A DNA stretch of 37,143 nt, taken from assembly GCA_020426845.1 (NCBI GenBank), contig JAGQPF010000147.1, positions 1 to 37,143 on the forward strand, written 5' to 3'. This DNA comes from Planctomycetales bacterium (GTDB taxonomy: Bacteria > Planctomycetota > Planctomycetia > Pirellulales > Pirellulaceae). Position numbers and translations under genes: made by a program. Position 1 is the stretch's first letter, and each line of letters opens with the position of its first letter. Shown piece by piece: positions 1 through 8,280 of the stretch. Under the pieces are notes generated by a model that was not told the origin of the DNA, made no database searches, and saw only the letters and a list, made by a program, of their open reading frames with translations.

Positions 1-120
1 TCGGGCTCCTTCGATTCGGGCTCCTTCGATTCGGGCTCCTTCGATTCGGGCTCCTTCGATTCGGGCTCCTTCGATTCGGGCTCCTTCGATTCGGGCTCCT
101 TCGATTCGGGCTCCTTCGTC
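1..120 (-). repeat. 15-bp tandem repeat encoding KEPES units in SecG
   Basis: Eight head-to-tail copies of a 15-bp unit (plus-strand tcgggctccttcgat) run from the window edge. The first seven are identical; the eighth (106-120) ends in tc instead of at. The unit is a multiple of three and lies in the secG frame, adding Lys-Glu-Pro-Glu-Ser each time. The near-perfect identity suggests recent expansion by slippage and probable copy-number variation between strains. The array is cut by the window start, so eight is a minimum. Confidence 0.97.
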
Positions 121-440
121 TCGGGGTCTGCCCCGAGTTCGCCAGCGCCCTTCACGGTATCGTCATCGCGTCCGGGAGCCATCGCGGGATCTCGTTGCAA
201 CGCCGCAATGGCGCCAACGCACAACAAGAACCAAACCAACGCACAGATGGCCGTAATTTTGGTGAACACGTCACCCGCTTTGGTGCCAAAGGCACTCTGT
301 CCGCCAGCTCCACCCAAAGCACCGGTTAAGCCGCCGCCGCGACCGCGTTGAACGAGCACCAACAGAATCAAGAACACCGAGGTGCTGAACAGCATAAATC
401 CGAAGAAGAAACTGCCGATGCCACCTATCAAGATCGCCAT
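1..440 (-). CDS. secG: SecG preprotein translocase subunit, partial, with KEPES-repeat tail
   Basis: SecG is the small accessory subunit of the SecYEG protein-export channel in the inner membrane. The minus-strand frame starts at ATG 440-438 ([16 protein letters not shown]...). It shows the two SecG membrane helices, about residues 8-27 and 60-80. Between them lies the glycine-rich loop [16 protein letters not shown]...[12 protein letters not shown], which is the family hallmark. After the second helix comes a short linker ([15 protein letters not shown]...) and then a tandem KEPES pentapeptide that is still running when the window ends, so the C-terminus is missing. The gene lies 240 bp downstream of tpiA on the same strand, a common bacterial tpiA-secG pairing. 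A usual SecG is about 75-120 residues; the 146 codons visible here already exceed that because of the tail. The family call is firm; the tail's role is unknown. Confidence 0.9.
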   Translation of the reverse strand, partial: MAILIGGIGSFFFGFMLFSTSVFLILLVLVQRGRGGGLTGALGGAGGQSAFGTKAGDVFTKITAICALVWFLLCVGAIAALQRDPAMAPGRDDDTVKGAGELGADPETKEPESKEPESKEPESKEPESKEPESKEPESKEPESKEP

Positions 441-680
441 TTCCTAGGCCGCTCCGTGCTGTGAGTGGAAATGTTCCACACGAGTCGTTGGTTTAATTGT
501 GTGTGTATGGCAGACGCCAACACATTCCGATTCATTGAATTCACCGTCGTCCGACATTCGACGTCCGACGTCAAACATGGACGGGCACTCCGCCGCCAAG
601 CGATGAGCGATAAGCAATGAGCGAACCGCCGCGTATCGGCTTGGAATTGCCGGCCAAGGATTTCCACTGCTTAACGCAAG

Positions 681-1430
681 CTAGCGGGGAGAAATGATCC
701 CCAAGAACGAATCCGCCTTAAGGGACGCCCCCCCCACCAGAGCACCGTCGATATTGGGCTGAGCCAACAGTTCGGCGGCGTTGTCGGGCTTGACACTCCC
801 CCCATACTGGATCCGCACGCTGGCGGCAATCTCGGCATTGTAGCTAGTTTCCAACAATTTGCGAAGATCGGCATGAACCGCCTCCGCTTGGTCGGGAGTC
901 GCGACTTTTCCGGTCCCAATCGCCCAAACCGGCTCGTAGGCGATCACGATCCCGCCGACTTGCTCCGCTGTCAGCCCCTTCAGCGAGCCCTCAAATTGCT
1001 CTCGAATCACGGCCGACGTCTCGCCGCCCTCCCGCTGCTGGAGCGTTTCGCCGACGCAGACGATCGGCGTCAGGCCCGCCGCCAAAGCCGCATGCGTCTT
1101 CAGGCAGACGTCTTGGTTGGATTCGCCAAACAGTTGGCGCCGCTCGCTATGGCCGAGAATCACCATCGAGCACCCAACATCCTTCAACATGCCGGGGCTC
1201 AGTTCGCCGGTATAGGCGCCCTCCGCCGCGTGATACATGTTCTGGCCGCCTACCGCGACTTTGCTGCCGGCAACGGCGTTCACGACCGCAGCCAAATACA
1301 CCGACGGTGGACAGAGAGCCACATCGACCGAGTCCGTGTCGGCAGACTCGGCAACCGCCTTGGCCAGGGCTTCGCTCTGTTGGAGATTGAGGTTCATCTT
1401 CCAGTTGCCGGCAATCAGCGTTCGTCTCAC
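681..1430 (-). CDS. tpiA: Triosephosphate isomerase
   Basis: The enzyme interconverts dihydroxyacetone phosphate and glyceraldehyde 3-phosphate in glycolysis and gluconeogenesis, in the cytosol. The 249-residue TIM barrel has the expected length. NWKMN carries the substrate-binding Lys11, GHSERR holds the electrophilic His94, and AYEPVWAIGTG (164-174) contains catalytic Glu166 and the flexible loop 6. YGGSV near residue 210 binds phosphate. The start codon is GTG (1430-1428), chosen because the protein begins MRRTLIAGNWKMN like its relatives and because GGGAGA lies six bases upstream. The gene ends in TAG at 681-683. secG follows 240 bp downstream and aroF lies upstream on the same strand, 126 bp away. 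Confidence 0.97.
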   Translation of the reverse strand: MRRTLIAGNWKMNLNLQQSEALAKAVAESADTDSVDVALCPPSVYLAAVVNAVAGSKVAVGGQNMYHAAEGAYTGELSPGMLKDVGCSMVILGHSERRQLFGESNQDVCLKTHAALAAGLTPIVCVGETLQQREGGETSAVIREQFEGSLKGLTAEQVGGIVIAYEPVWAIGTGKVATPDQAEAVHADLRKLLETSYNAEIAASVRIQYGGSVKPDNAAELLAQPNIDGALVGGASLKADSFLGIISPR

Positions 1431-1468
1431 GAGTGGTCTCCCAAAGCTGCGAGTATCGTTTGTGGGGA

Positions 1469-1520
1469 GAATGAAGTTTCATTGCGAGCCTGGCGGCTGG
1501 CGTCGCTTGCCACTTCATTC
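1469..1520. repeat. Interrupted inverted repeat between aroF and tpiA
   Basis: A perfect 9-bp outer stem, gaatgaagt at 1469-1477 and acttcattc at 1512-1520, encloses a second short GC-rich stem (gcga/gcc pairing with ggc/tcgc, one bulged base). No T-tract follows on the minus strand, so a classical intrinsic terminator for aroF is not supported. It could be an RNA-processing or attenuation hairpin between two same-strand genes. Confidence 0.5.
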
Positions 1521-1556
1521 GGGAAGTTGTCTTACTGTCGCCCGAGCACAATGCTC

Positions 1557-2582
1557 TTATGCCGGTTCGGCGAACGCCTTGCCCAATAACGTTGCCAATT
1601 GACGAAGTTGCCCCGCAATCTCGTCGTACTGTTCGGGCAAAAGAGCCTGTGGGCCGTCGCTTTTCGCGACCTCCGGGCAATCGTGTACTTCGATGTGCAC
1701 ACCGTCCGCTCCCGCTGCGAGGCCCGCCAAGGCACACGCCGGAATCAGATCCGGCCGGCCCGTGGCATGACTGGGGTCGACGATGATCGGCAGATGGGAA
1801 AGCCCTTGAATGTTCGCGACAGCGGCGACGTCGAACAGATTGCGGGTCGACGGATCAAACCCTTTCACGCCTCGCTCGCACAGAATCACGTCGGTGTTGC
1901 CCTCCGACAAGATGTACTCGGCGCTCATCAGCAGGTCGACCACCGTGGCGCTCATGCCGCGTTTGAGCAGTACCGGTTTGCGAGTTTTCCCGGCCTCGGT
2001 GAGCAGCACGAAGTTCTGCATATTGCGGGCGCCGATCTGCAGCATGTCGGCGTATTCGGCGACCTGCTCCACCAACCGGGGATCGGTCACTTCGGTGACC
2101 ACGGGCAGGCCCACGGCGTCACCGGTTTCGCGGAGGATCTTCAGGCCCTCGAGCCCCAAGCCCTGAAACGCGTACGGGCTGGTGCGGGGCTTGAAGGCGC
2201 CGCCGCGCAGAATGTTGGCGCCGGACTTGCGAATCGCTTCGCCAATTCGCAACATCCGATCCGGATCCTCAACGGCACAGGGCCCGGCGATCATGGCAAG
2301 CTTCCCGCCGCCGACCTCGACATTGCCAACTCGCACAACACTCGGCTCCGGGTGCGCTTCCCGGCTGGCGAGTTTGTAGGGCGGCAGAACCGGAATCACG
2401 TCGGCCACACCCTGAATGGCGCGCAGCGGCTCGGAGCGCAGCTGCTCTTCGTCTCCGATAATGCCCACGATGGTGCGATGAGTCCCCTTGCTGAGGTGGG
2501 GGGTCATGCCGAGCTCTTTCACGCGATCGAGCACATGTTCGATCTGAGCTTCGGTGACGTCCGATTTGAGGATCACAATCAT
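1557..2582 (-). CDS. aroF: 3-deoxy-7-phosphoheptulonate (DAHP) synthase, type I-beta with N-terminal regulatory domain
   Basis: Condenses phosphoenolpyruvate and erythrose 4-phosphate to DAHP, the first step of the shikimate pathway. The open frame extends upstream, but MIVILKSD at 2582 is the family-like start, giving 341 residues. Residues 1-75 form a small ferredoxin-like domain ([15 protein letters not shown]), the feedback-sensing module of the Bacillus/Thermotoga-type enzyme. The catalytic barrel follows with IAGPCAVE (98-105), [16 protein letters not shown] (126-141) and, near the end, VDPSHATG, which supplies metal- and substrate-binding residues. The stop is TAA at 1557-1559. It is divergent from the sigma factor gene, with 267 bp between the two start codons. 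Which aromatic product inhibits it cannot be read from the sequence. Confidence 0.95.
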   Translation of the reverse strand: MIVILKSDVTEAQIEHVLDRVKELGMTPHLSKGTHRTIVGIIGDEEQLRSEPLRAIQGVADVIPVLPPYKLASREAHPEPSVVRVGNVEVGGGKLAMIAGPCAVEDPDRMLRIGEAIRKSGANILRGGAFKPRTSPYAFQGLGLEGLKILRETGDAVGLPVVTEVTDPRLVEQVAEYADMLQIGARNMQNFVLLTEAGKTRKPVLLKRGMSATVVDLLMSAEYILSEGNTDVILCERGVKGFDPSTRNLFDVAAVANIQGLSHLPIIVDPSHATGRPDLIPACALAGLAAGADGVHIEVHDCPEVAKSDGPQALLPEQYDEIAGQLRQLATLLGKAFAEPA

Positions 2583-2770
2583 GGCGGTCGGAGCGTTGGA
2601 ATCAATTGTGCGGGGGCCATGGATACGAAGGGGGAATTCTAGCTCATTCCGCCCCTCCTCGATAGCGGTAATGGGGCTCCACTGACCGGCACGACCCGAT
2701 CGATCCACGCCCGCCGCGACTGCAACGGCGCCATCGCCCGCAAAGTCGTCACAGCTGCTCAAGACGCCGT

Positions 2771-2793
2771 GATGCTGCACGATTCCCAGCATC
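2771..2793. promoter_or_regulatory. Stem-loop or operator-like dyad in the aroF/sigma divergent region
   Basis: gatgctg (2771-2777) and cagcatc (2787-2793) form a perfect 7-bp dyad with a 9-bp spacer. It sits 57 bp before the sigma factor ATG in the shared upstream region 2583-2849. It could be a regulator-binding site or a hairpin in the sigma leader transcript. No convincing -35/-10 pair was recognised here for either gene, and no Shine-Dalgarno sequence precedes the sigma ATG. Confidence 0.3.
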
Positions 2794-2849
2794 GAGGCCG
2801 ATGAACAACACGGTGAGATTTCCGTGCCCTTTTTGTTGTGGTGTAACCC

Positions 2850-3749
2850 ATGTCAGACCTCGACCCCGACCTCGTCGAATTGGACGAGGCCGCGCCGGCG
2901 AAGCGCCGTCGCGAGTCCTCGGTGCAGACTCCGCTGGAGACGTACCTGCGGGAGATCAATGAGACCAAGCTGTTGACTGCGGAGGATGAGCAGGAACTGG
3001 CGGCACGGATTGCCCAAGGAGATGTGCGAGCGCGGGACCACATGGTGCGAGCCAATCTGCGGCTCGTGGTGAACATCGCTCGTGGCTACACCGGCAAGGG
3101 CCTGAGCCTGCAGGACCTGATCGAAGAGGGCAACCTCGGACTGCTGCGCGCCGTCGAAGGCTTCGATCCCTCGATGGGAACGCGGTTCAGCACCTACGCC
3201 AGCTATTGGATCAAACAGTCCATCAAACGAGCGCTGATCAACTCGGCGAAGACCATTCGCATCCCCGCGTATATGGTGGAGTTGCTGTCGAAGTGGCGCC
3301 GAGCCAATTCGCGGCTCGTCGAGGAGCTCGGCCGCACGCCGACGCCCGAAGAGATCGCCCGAGTGCTGGGCCTGCCCAAGAAGAAGTTGCCAATCATCAA
3401 GAAGGCGATCCGCATCTACAACTCGACCCCGCAGACCGATCAAGCCGAGGCCGGCTGGTCGCTGGGCGAGATGATCATGGACGAGCGGATGAAGACGCCC
3501 GAGGACGAGCTGCTGGAGCACGACATCCTGAAGCACGTTCAAGAAATGATGGCGATGATGGAGCCGCGCGAAGCGACCGTGCTGCGAATGCGTTTTGGGC
3601 TGGACAACACGGAGACGCATACGCTGAAGGAAATCGGCGAGGAGCTTGGCCTGACTCGCGAACGCGTGCGACAGATCGAGACAGAAGCGCTGGCTCGACT
3701 GGCCGACGGCCTGAAGGACCCCAGCGAGCGGCGGATGATCTATCGCTAA
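2850..3749 (+). CDS. RNA polymerase sigma-70 factor, RpoD/SigA-like (group 1/2)
   Basis: Directs core RNA polymerase to promoters. The 299 residues show region 1.2 (about 24-58, [16 protein letters not shown]), region 2 (about 62-131), region 3 (about 137-195, [15 protein letters not shown]) and region 4 (about 238-290). Region 2 has the core-binding [10 protein letters not shown] and [19 protein letters not shown], and the -10-reading [17 protein letters not shown]. Region 4 ends in the -35-binding helix-turn-helix [20 protein letters not shown] (259-278). Region 1.1 is absent, and the acidic N-terminus is short, so the protein is compact like group 2 factors and many short bacterial SigA proteins. 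No Shine-Dalgarno sequence precedes the ATG. It is monocistronic: a strong terminator follows 84 bp after the stop. Whether it is the housekeeping sigma or a paralogue cannot be decided from one window. Confidence 0.93.
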   Translation: MSDLDPDLVELDEAAPAKRRRESSVQTPLETYLREINETKLLTAEDEQELAARIAQGDVRARDHMVRANLRLVVNIARGYTGKGLSLQDLIEEGNLGLLRAVEGFDPSMGTRFSTYASYWIKQSIKRALINSAKTIRIPAYMVELLSKWRRANSRLVEELGRTPTPEEIARVLGLPKKKLPIIKKAIRIYNSTPQTDQAEAGWSLGEMIMDERMKTPEDELLEHDILKHVQEMMAMMEPREATVLRMRFGLDNTETHTLKEIGEELGLTRERVRQIETEALARLADGLKDPSERRMIYR

Positions 3750-3809
3750 CGGAACGCAAATACTCGCTCCGGGTCCGATGCGGCCTGGAGCGTGACCGAT
3801 CGGGGAGAC

Positions 3810-3831
3810 CTTGGCGGATCATGCCGCCAAG
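3810..3831 (+). repeat. Perfect 8-bp hairpin just before the sigma terminator
   Basis: cttggcgg (3810-3817) pairs perfectly with ccgccaag (3824-3831) around a 6-base loop. It ends two bases before the terminator stem. Having no T-tract, it probably stabilises the 3' end or assists termination. Confidence 0.6.
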
Positions 3832-3832
3832 C

Positions 3833-3875
3833 AAAGGGGGGGACGTTGGCCTCGCGCGCCAACGCCCCCCTTTTT
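3833..3875 (+). terminator. Rho-independent terminator of the sigma factor gene
   Basis: A very stable stem is formed by the G-run plus cgttggc on the left (3836-3850) and gccaacg plus six C on the right (3858-3870), with one unpaired A on the left and a 7-base loop. Five T follow at 3871-3875, and three A precede the stem. It lies between the sigma gene and the convergent kinase gene and closes the sigma transcript; the short A-run on the other side makes reverse activity weaker. Confidence 0.85.
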
Positions 3876-3950
3876 CGTTGTCTGCCTGCGAAATGCTCGT
3901 CCGCGCGCCAATGGGTCGGGGCGCAAGTGCGCCGACAGATCGCAAAGCGA

Positions 3951-5753
3951 TCACCGCGAGTTTGGCGCGCTTTCACTCGGCAACGGCCCCAGCTTCAGCT
4001 CCGTAATCTCGAACGACGACCGTTCGTTGCTGCCGATAAAGAAGGCCTCCGTGTCACCGATGCTCCATCCCTGCCGCGGCTCGGGGTCCAACGTCGCGAT
4101 GTCGGGATACGAGATCAGCTCGACGCCATCGCCGAGCAATCGCACTTCCCGCCCGCGCACCTGAACCTCGAGTTGACTCCGCTCCGCCTCGGAGATCCGC
4201 AATGAATCCGGCACGTTGGCCGCCGCCCGTCCGTTGGCCGTGAGCAACAACGTTCCTCCACGCCGATCGACCAGGAAGAGAAACTGACGTTGTCGTGCGA
4301 CAATGCCGATGGCCAGCGGGCCGGCGCCCGATCGCCGCGACACCGCCAATTGCAGGCGAAAATCGTCCGCAACCTCCGCTCGAAATCGTAATTTCGCCGT
4401 CGGATCCCCCTCGGGCATCACCAACCTATCGGAAGTGAGCTCCCAACGATCCAGCTGCGGTGGAGCGAGCACGTCCCGTCGCAACACCAGCTGCTCCAAC
4501 AACCGGTACGATTTTTCGGCATTGGTGATCACCGTTGGCATGTCGTCCGCGGTGCGCCATCGGCTCACTAGCCCCGTCTGCCACAAGACCAAGCCGACAA
4601 CCAGCAGCAGCCCCAAGGCAATCGCCCCGACTCCCCGTCGGCGCTTTGCAACTGGTTGATCCAGCCTCACGGTCTCGTCAAGCGTCGCAACCGCCTCCGC
4701 CTCTCGACTTCTCGCCGCCTCCAGGTCGACCAGCAGCTCCGCGACATTGTTGTAGCGCTGGCGTGGCGACTTGGCGAGCATCTTCTCGAAGCATGCCTGA
4801 AACGTCTCCGGGACGTCTTTGCGGACTTCCGCGAGCAACGGCACGGGAGATTCGCGATGTGCGATCAGCCGGCTCAACGGCGATTCTTCGCGTTTGAACG
4901 GCGGCGTGCCGGTCAGCAAAAAGTAAAGCGTGCAGCCGAGGCTATAGATGTCCGAGCGCCCGTCGGCCTGCCGCGGATCAGCCGCTTGCTCGGGCGCCAT
5001 ATAGTCGATCGTGCCCAGCAACTGACCGCGCCGTGTCAGCCAATCGTTCTCCGTCGCATCCGTGTCGGGAAGCTCGCCCGCCGTCAGCGGCTCGACGCGA
5101 GCCAGCCCCATGTCCAGAATCTTCACCACTCCGTCGTCGCGTCGCAACAAGTTGGAGGGCTTGATGTCGCGATGGATGATGCCCTTGCCATGCGCGTACT
5201 CGAGCCCCCTGGCGACCTGCACGATCACGTCCAGCGCCGCCGTAAGGGACATGGGCCCCGTCGTCCGCACCAGGCGGCCCAGATTCGCCCCCGGCACATG
5301 CTCCATCACGAGGAAACAGAGATCTCCGCGGAAACCGGCGTCCATCGCGCCGACAATGTTGGGGTGGGACAGCTTGGACGCGGTCTGCACCTCGCGAATG
5401 AAACGCTCCTTGCGCGAGGCGTTCGCCTTCTCGTCATCGTCCGGCAAGATAAACTTCACCGCGACATTCCGCTTCATCAGCGTATGACGGGCGAGGAAAA
5501 CCTGTCCCATTCCGCCCCTGCCCAAGCGGTCGAGGATCAGCAAATGGTCGCCCAGAATGAGCTTGTCGGCCTTGCCCTCACGCAGCTCGCTGAGTTGGAA
5601 CTCGGTGAGGTGTCCCGAGACGTCAGCGAGAATCGCGTCGCTATCCCGAACCGTGCCGTCCTCATTCACGTCTCGAATGTTGGACGCCTCTGCCTCGCTC
5701 AGGATCCCGGAGCGTTGGAGGAATGCGATGAAATTGTGAAGCGTGTCACTCAT
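3951..5753 (-). CDS. Membrane Ser/Thr protein kinase (PknB-like), one transmembrane helix
   Basis: A Hanks-type kinase that phosphorylates unknown targets. Residues 1-65 form an N-terminal segment ending LTEFQLSELREGKADKL, typical of planctomycete kinases. The kinase domain (about 70-350) has the glycine loop GRGGMGQVF, Lys100 in AVKF, the catalytic loop HRDIKPSN (194-201, Asp196), metal-binding DMG (214-216) in place of DFG, and the APE motif at 253-255. One transmembrane helix (about 374-394, GVGAIALGLLLVVGLVLW) follows a basic KRRR stop. The outer region (about 400-600) resembles a beta-sandwich that could sense a ligand; I recognise no named domain there. No Shine-Dalgarno is visible before ATG 5753. 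The gene lies 44 bp downstream of the glycosyl/sulfotransferase gene on the same strand, so cotranscription is likely. Confidence 0.93.
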   Translation of the reverse strand: MSDTLHNFIAFLQRSGILSEAEASNIRDVNEDGTVRDSDAILADVSGHLTEFQLSELREGKADKLILGDHLLILDRLGRGGMGQVFLARHTLMKRNVAVKFILPDDDEKANASRKERFIREVQTASKLSHPNIVGAMDAGFRGDLCFLVMEHVPGANLGRLVRTTGPMSLTAALDVIVQVARGLEYAHGKGIIHRDIKPSNLLRRDDGVVKILDMGLARVEPLTAGELPDTDATENDWLTRRGQLLGTIDYMAPEQAADPRQADGRSDIYSLGCTLYFLLTGTPPFKREESPLSRLIAHRESPVPLLAEVRKDVPETFQACFEKMLAKSPRQRYNNVAELLVDLEAARSREAEAVATLDETVRLDQPVAKRRRGVGAIALGLLLVVGLVLWQTGLVSRWRTADDMPTVITNAEKSYRLLEQLVLRRDVLAPPQLDRWELTSDRLVMPEGDPTAKLRFRAEVADDFRLQLAVSRRSGAGPLAIGIVARQRQFLFLVDRRGGTLLLTANGRAAANVPDSLRISEAERSQLEVQVRGREVRLLGDGVELISYPDIATLDPEPRQGWSIGDTEAFFIGSNERSSFEITELKLGPLPSESAPNSR

Positions 5754-5797
5754 GCCACGATTAAAACAAATCCTCGCGGTGCCAACAGCCCGGCAAC

Positions 5798-7684
5798 CTA
5801 CTCCATTCCGGGCAGATCGGGCGGATCGCCCGAGCCGTCTCCGAACAGGCCGTCAAACCCCGGCGGATCGCCCGAGCCATCGCCGAACAGTCCGTCAAAA
5901 CCGGGCGGATCACCCGAGCCATCGCCGAACAGTCCGTCAAAACCAGGCGGATCGCCCGAGCCGTCGCCGAACAGTCCGTCAAAACTGGGTGGATCACCCG
6001 AGCCGTCGCCGAACAGTCCGTCAAAACCGGGTGGATCGCCCGAGCCATCGCCAATCAGGCCGTCGAACCCGGGCGGATCGCCCGAGCCATCGCCGTGCAC
6101 GACCCCGATTGGCGAACCTTGCCCTGCCTTCAAGGCGCCAAAGACGGCAAGAGCGCGTTGAACATCGGGGGGAAACCCCAGCAGCTCCGCGCGACCAGCG
6201 AATTCCGCCATCACCCACATCGCTTTGGCAAGCACATCCGGCGCCGGGCGACGTCCCGTCTGCTCTCCATACAACACCTGCAGAGCACTAAGCGTGGCAG
6301 CCGGGTACTGCCGGCGATTGACCCGGGCGTGCGCCACTAGCGTGACAAGGGACGCTCCCAACGCGCCCCGCGATGTCGCCGGGCGCCACGTGTCTCGGTC
6401 GTACTGAGCGAACCGATCGAACGGCCGAGCTTGTTGGTCCGCAAAGCGGGAGGCAGAGAACGCGCCGAACGCGTCGCCCAATCGGTCGTAGTCAATGCAC
6501 ATGCGCTCCCACGGCCAGCGATCGTATTGTTGCTGACAAAGCTGCGAGAGTTGGTCCACCATCTGCTCGTAGTCGCCCGGCGCGTTGCGCCGTTGATAAC
6601 TCGCGAGCAGGCTGTCTCGATCTCGACGCACTCGCAGCAACAACGGCCTCCGCTCCATCTGCGCAAAGTGCTCGAGCCAATGGTGAAGCGTGCGGCAAAA
6701 GCGAGGGTCCTTGATCGCCCACGGACTGGGCAGCCAACGCAACGTGCGCGCAGCCGCTTGGTCGTTCAATCGCCCGTGCGCCTCAATGCCCATGTTCAGG
6801 CGCCGCACCCGGACGCTCTCGGCAAACTGTCGGTCCGCATCGCCTGCGTTCCACCCCAAGGCATGCAGCATTCGCGTCACCACCGATGTGCCGCTGTGTC
6901 CCACACCAAGCACGACCACGCAGGGCCGGTCCTCGGCGTCGTCCTCGTAGTGGAACGGCATCACACGCCGGTAGTGCCGCACGCCCTGCGTCGCCAAGTA
7001 ACTGTCGAACAAGTCCTGGGCGCGCTGACGGTATTGCAAATAGTCGGCCGGACGCTTTTGCGGAACATGATAGATGGCCGTGGCGTTCGTCGTCGCCACT
7101 CGCCACTTCGCCCCGAGTTTCACTTGGTGGAAGTAGGGACAGTGCTCACCTACTTTGAGCCGGTCGTCCCAGCGGTGATCCTGCAGCATTTCTCGCCGAA
7201 ACAGGCAAAAGTTCCACACCATGTCACACAGCCGATAGGGCGAACCGGCGGGAGTGATTCGCACGCGGTGGGTTGCCTCACGCACCTCCATGCGGTCGCG
7301 AAACACCTCGATGTCCAGCGCGTAGCAGGCAACTCTTCCATTCACGTCCCGCAAGGCGCCTCCAACGCAACCCACCTCCGCGTCGGCCTCGAGCACCTCC
7401 AACATCGGCTCGATGTGCGTCTCCGGGATGAACAGGAAGTCGTCCTCCAGGATTAACAAATAGGGCGTTTGGAGTTGGTCGACGATGGCATTGCGCGCCG
7501 CCGACAGCCCGCAATCGAACTCAAGCTGCAGCACCTTGACGCAATCGGGCAACCGCGGCATCCGTTTTCCGTTGTTGGCCACGACAATCCGCGCCGTCGG
7601 GTACCGCTTCAAGATAGAGCGAACCAGGTTCGCCAGCAGTTTGGGCCGATCGAATGTGGTGATTCCAAACGTTACATGTCGCAT
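5798..7684 (-). CDS. Fused glycosyltransferase and P-loop sulfotransferase with 14-residue repeat tail
   Basis: Two carbohydrate-modifying modules in 628 residues. The N-terminal module (about 1-245) looks like a GT2/GT-A glycosyltransferase: VTFGITTFDRPKLL start, a CGLSAARN segment, and the acidic LEDDF (79-83) expected to hold nucleotide sugar and metal. The second module (about 253-460) looks like a sulfotransferase: VVVLGVGHSGTSVVTRML (P-loop-like 5'-phosphosulfate site, 260-267) and WAIKDPRFCRTLHHW (321-335), which resembles the PAPS 3'-phosphate site. A helical stretch follows to residue 530, then seven 14-residue repeats to the C-terminus (531-628). The enzyme probably adds and sulfates sugars on a surface or secreted glycan; the acceptor is unknown. 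GAGG lies ten bases before ATG 7684. No signal peptide is seen, so it is probably cytosolic. Confidence 0.8.
   Translation of the reverse strand: MRHVTFGITTFDRPKLLANLVRSILKRYPTARIVVANNGKRMPRLPDCVKVLQLEFDCGLSAARNAIVDQLQTPYLLILEDDFLFIPETHIEPMLEVLEADAEVGCVGGALRDVNGRVACYALDIEVFRDRMEVREATHRVRITPAGSPYRLCDMVWNFCLFRREMLQDHRWDDRLKVGEHCPYFHQVKLGAKWRVATTNATAIYHVPQKRPADYLQYRQRAQDLFDSYLATQGVRHYRRVMPFHYEDDAEDRPCVVVLGVGHSGTSVVTRMLHALGWNAGDADRQFAESVRVRRLNMGIEAHGRLNDQAAARTLRWLPSPWAIKDPRFCRTLHHWLEHFAQMERRPLLLRVRRDRDSLLASYQRRNAPGDYEQMVDQLSQLCQQQYDRWPWERMCIDYDRLGDAFGAFSASRFADQQARPFDRFAQYDRDTWRPATSRGALGASLVTLVAHARVNRRQYPAATLSALQVLYGEQTGRRPAPDVLAKAMWVMAEFAGRAELLGFPPDVQRALAVFGALKAGQGSPIGVVHGDGSGDPPGFDGLIGDGSGDPPGFDGLFGDGSGDPPSFDGLFGDGSGDPPGFDGLFGDGSGDPPGFDGLFGDGSGDPPGFDGLFGDGSGDPPDLPGME
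5801..6094 (-). repeat. 42-bp in-frame tandem repeat (seven units) encoding GDGSGDPPGFDGLF
   Basis: Seven consecutive 42-bp units encode 14-residue repeats at the C-terminus of the glycosyl/sulfotransferase. The unit nearest the stop is degenerate (GDGSGDPPDLPGME). Between the six full units almost all base differences are synonymous (GAT/GAC, GGC/GGT, CCC/CCT, GGA/GGC, TTT/TTC). The only amino-acid changes are one Gly to Ser and one Phe to Ile. This pattern suggests selection to keep the peptide rather than pure slippage noise. Confidence 0.95.
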
Positions 7685-7795
7685 TTTTGCGCCGCCTCGA
7701 ATCGTTGTGGCTCATGTTGTCCGTCCCCGAATCTCCGTCACTGGGGCAGCCTCCCGTCACTCCGCGAAGATTTCGTCGGCAGCATCCTCACCTCT

Positions 7796-7895
7796 GACCG
7801 GTCGGGCCTCCATCGCAGGCGACCCTTGTGAGGCCCGGTGGACCGGTCGGGCCTCCATCGCAGGCGACCCTTGTGAGGCCCAATGGACCGGGCGG
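7796..7895. repeat. 45-bp direct repeat with internal palindrome
   Basis: Two 45-bp copies (7796-7840 and 7841-7885), almost identical, are followed by a 10-bp start of a third copy (7886-7895, gaccgggcgg). Each copy contains the inverted pair gggcctc and gaggccc with a 19-base spacer, so each can fold into a hairpin. The arrangement resembles a repetitive extragenic palindrome rather than a coding repeat. Confidence 0.85.
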
Positions 7896-8142
7896 GGCCA
7901 AGCACCAGCGCCAGCGCACATCACGCGTTAGAAAGCGGGGTAGTGGATTCTGCTTGCAGCCTCAAACCGAGGCAAGAATTTCCGCCGACAAACGCCTAAC
8001 ACCGCTCCATCCGGCTGCACTTTGCATGGATTGCTCCGTTTGAGCGAGACTTTCGGCGATGTCGCCCCCCGAAAATCGAGAGGTCGCCGCCCGTTCGCCG
8101 CCCGCTCGCGGCACTTGCCCCCAATCAAAATTCGCGAATCCG

Positions 8143-8168
8143 ATCCCTCGCTTACGCTTCGGGTTTCC
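8143..8168 (-). repeat. Dispersed intergenic element, copy 1 (core ccctcgcttacgcttcggg)
   Basis: A 26-bp match to the element found repeatedly in 8.1-14.3 kb, written on the plus strand as at + ccctcgcttacgcttcggg + tttcc. It is the only copy that is not downstream of a gene in that gene's sense direction: it lies 112 bp before the DinB-like start. I take the element's sense strand to be minus here (cccgaagcgtaagcgaggg). Confidence 0.85.
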
Positions 8169-8280
8169 TTGATGAGGCTATCGCTGTTTCGCTCCTCACA
8201 CCGACACACACCTTCGTCAACATGTTGCTAGAATTCGCCACATCACCCGGCACTCTTTTCACTTTACTCCCGGAGCCCAC

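Larger units (their letters stand above)
7685..8280. other. Repeat-rich divergent intergenic region, no gene seen
   Basis: Nearly 600 bp between the glycosyl/sulfotransferase (minus) and the DinB-like gene (plus). It holds a 45-bp direct repeat (7796-7895) and one copy of the ccctcgcttacgcttcggg element (8143-8168). Open frames here have no recognisable protein features and arise from the repeats and high GC. A ribosome-binding GGAG lies just before the DinB-like ATG. No clear promoter hexamers were identified. Confidence 0.6.

Noticed and set aside
3951..5753. Kinase-dead pseudokinase because of DMG in place of DFG
   Set aside because: The metal-binding Asp214 and Gly216 are kept and Lys100 and Asp196 are present; the middle residue varies in bacterial kinases, so activity is expected.
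4656..6161. Plus-strand frame of 501 codons with SPEPSPNSPSKPGG repeats
   Set aside because: Antisense to the kinase and the glycosyl/sulfotransferase genes; the repeat is the reverse reading of the 42-bp array. The minus-strand proteins have clear family motifs.
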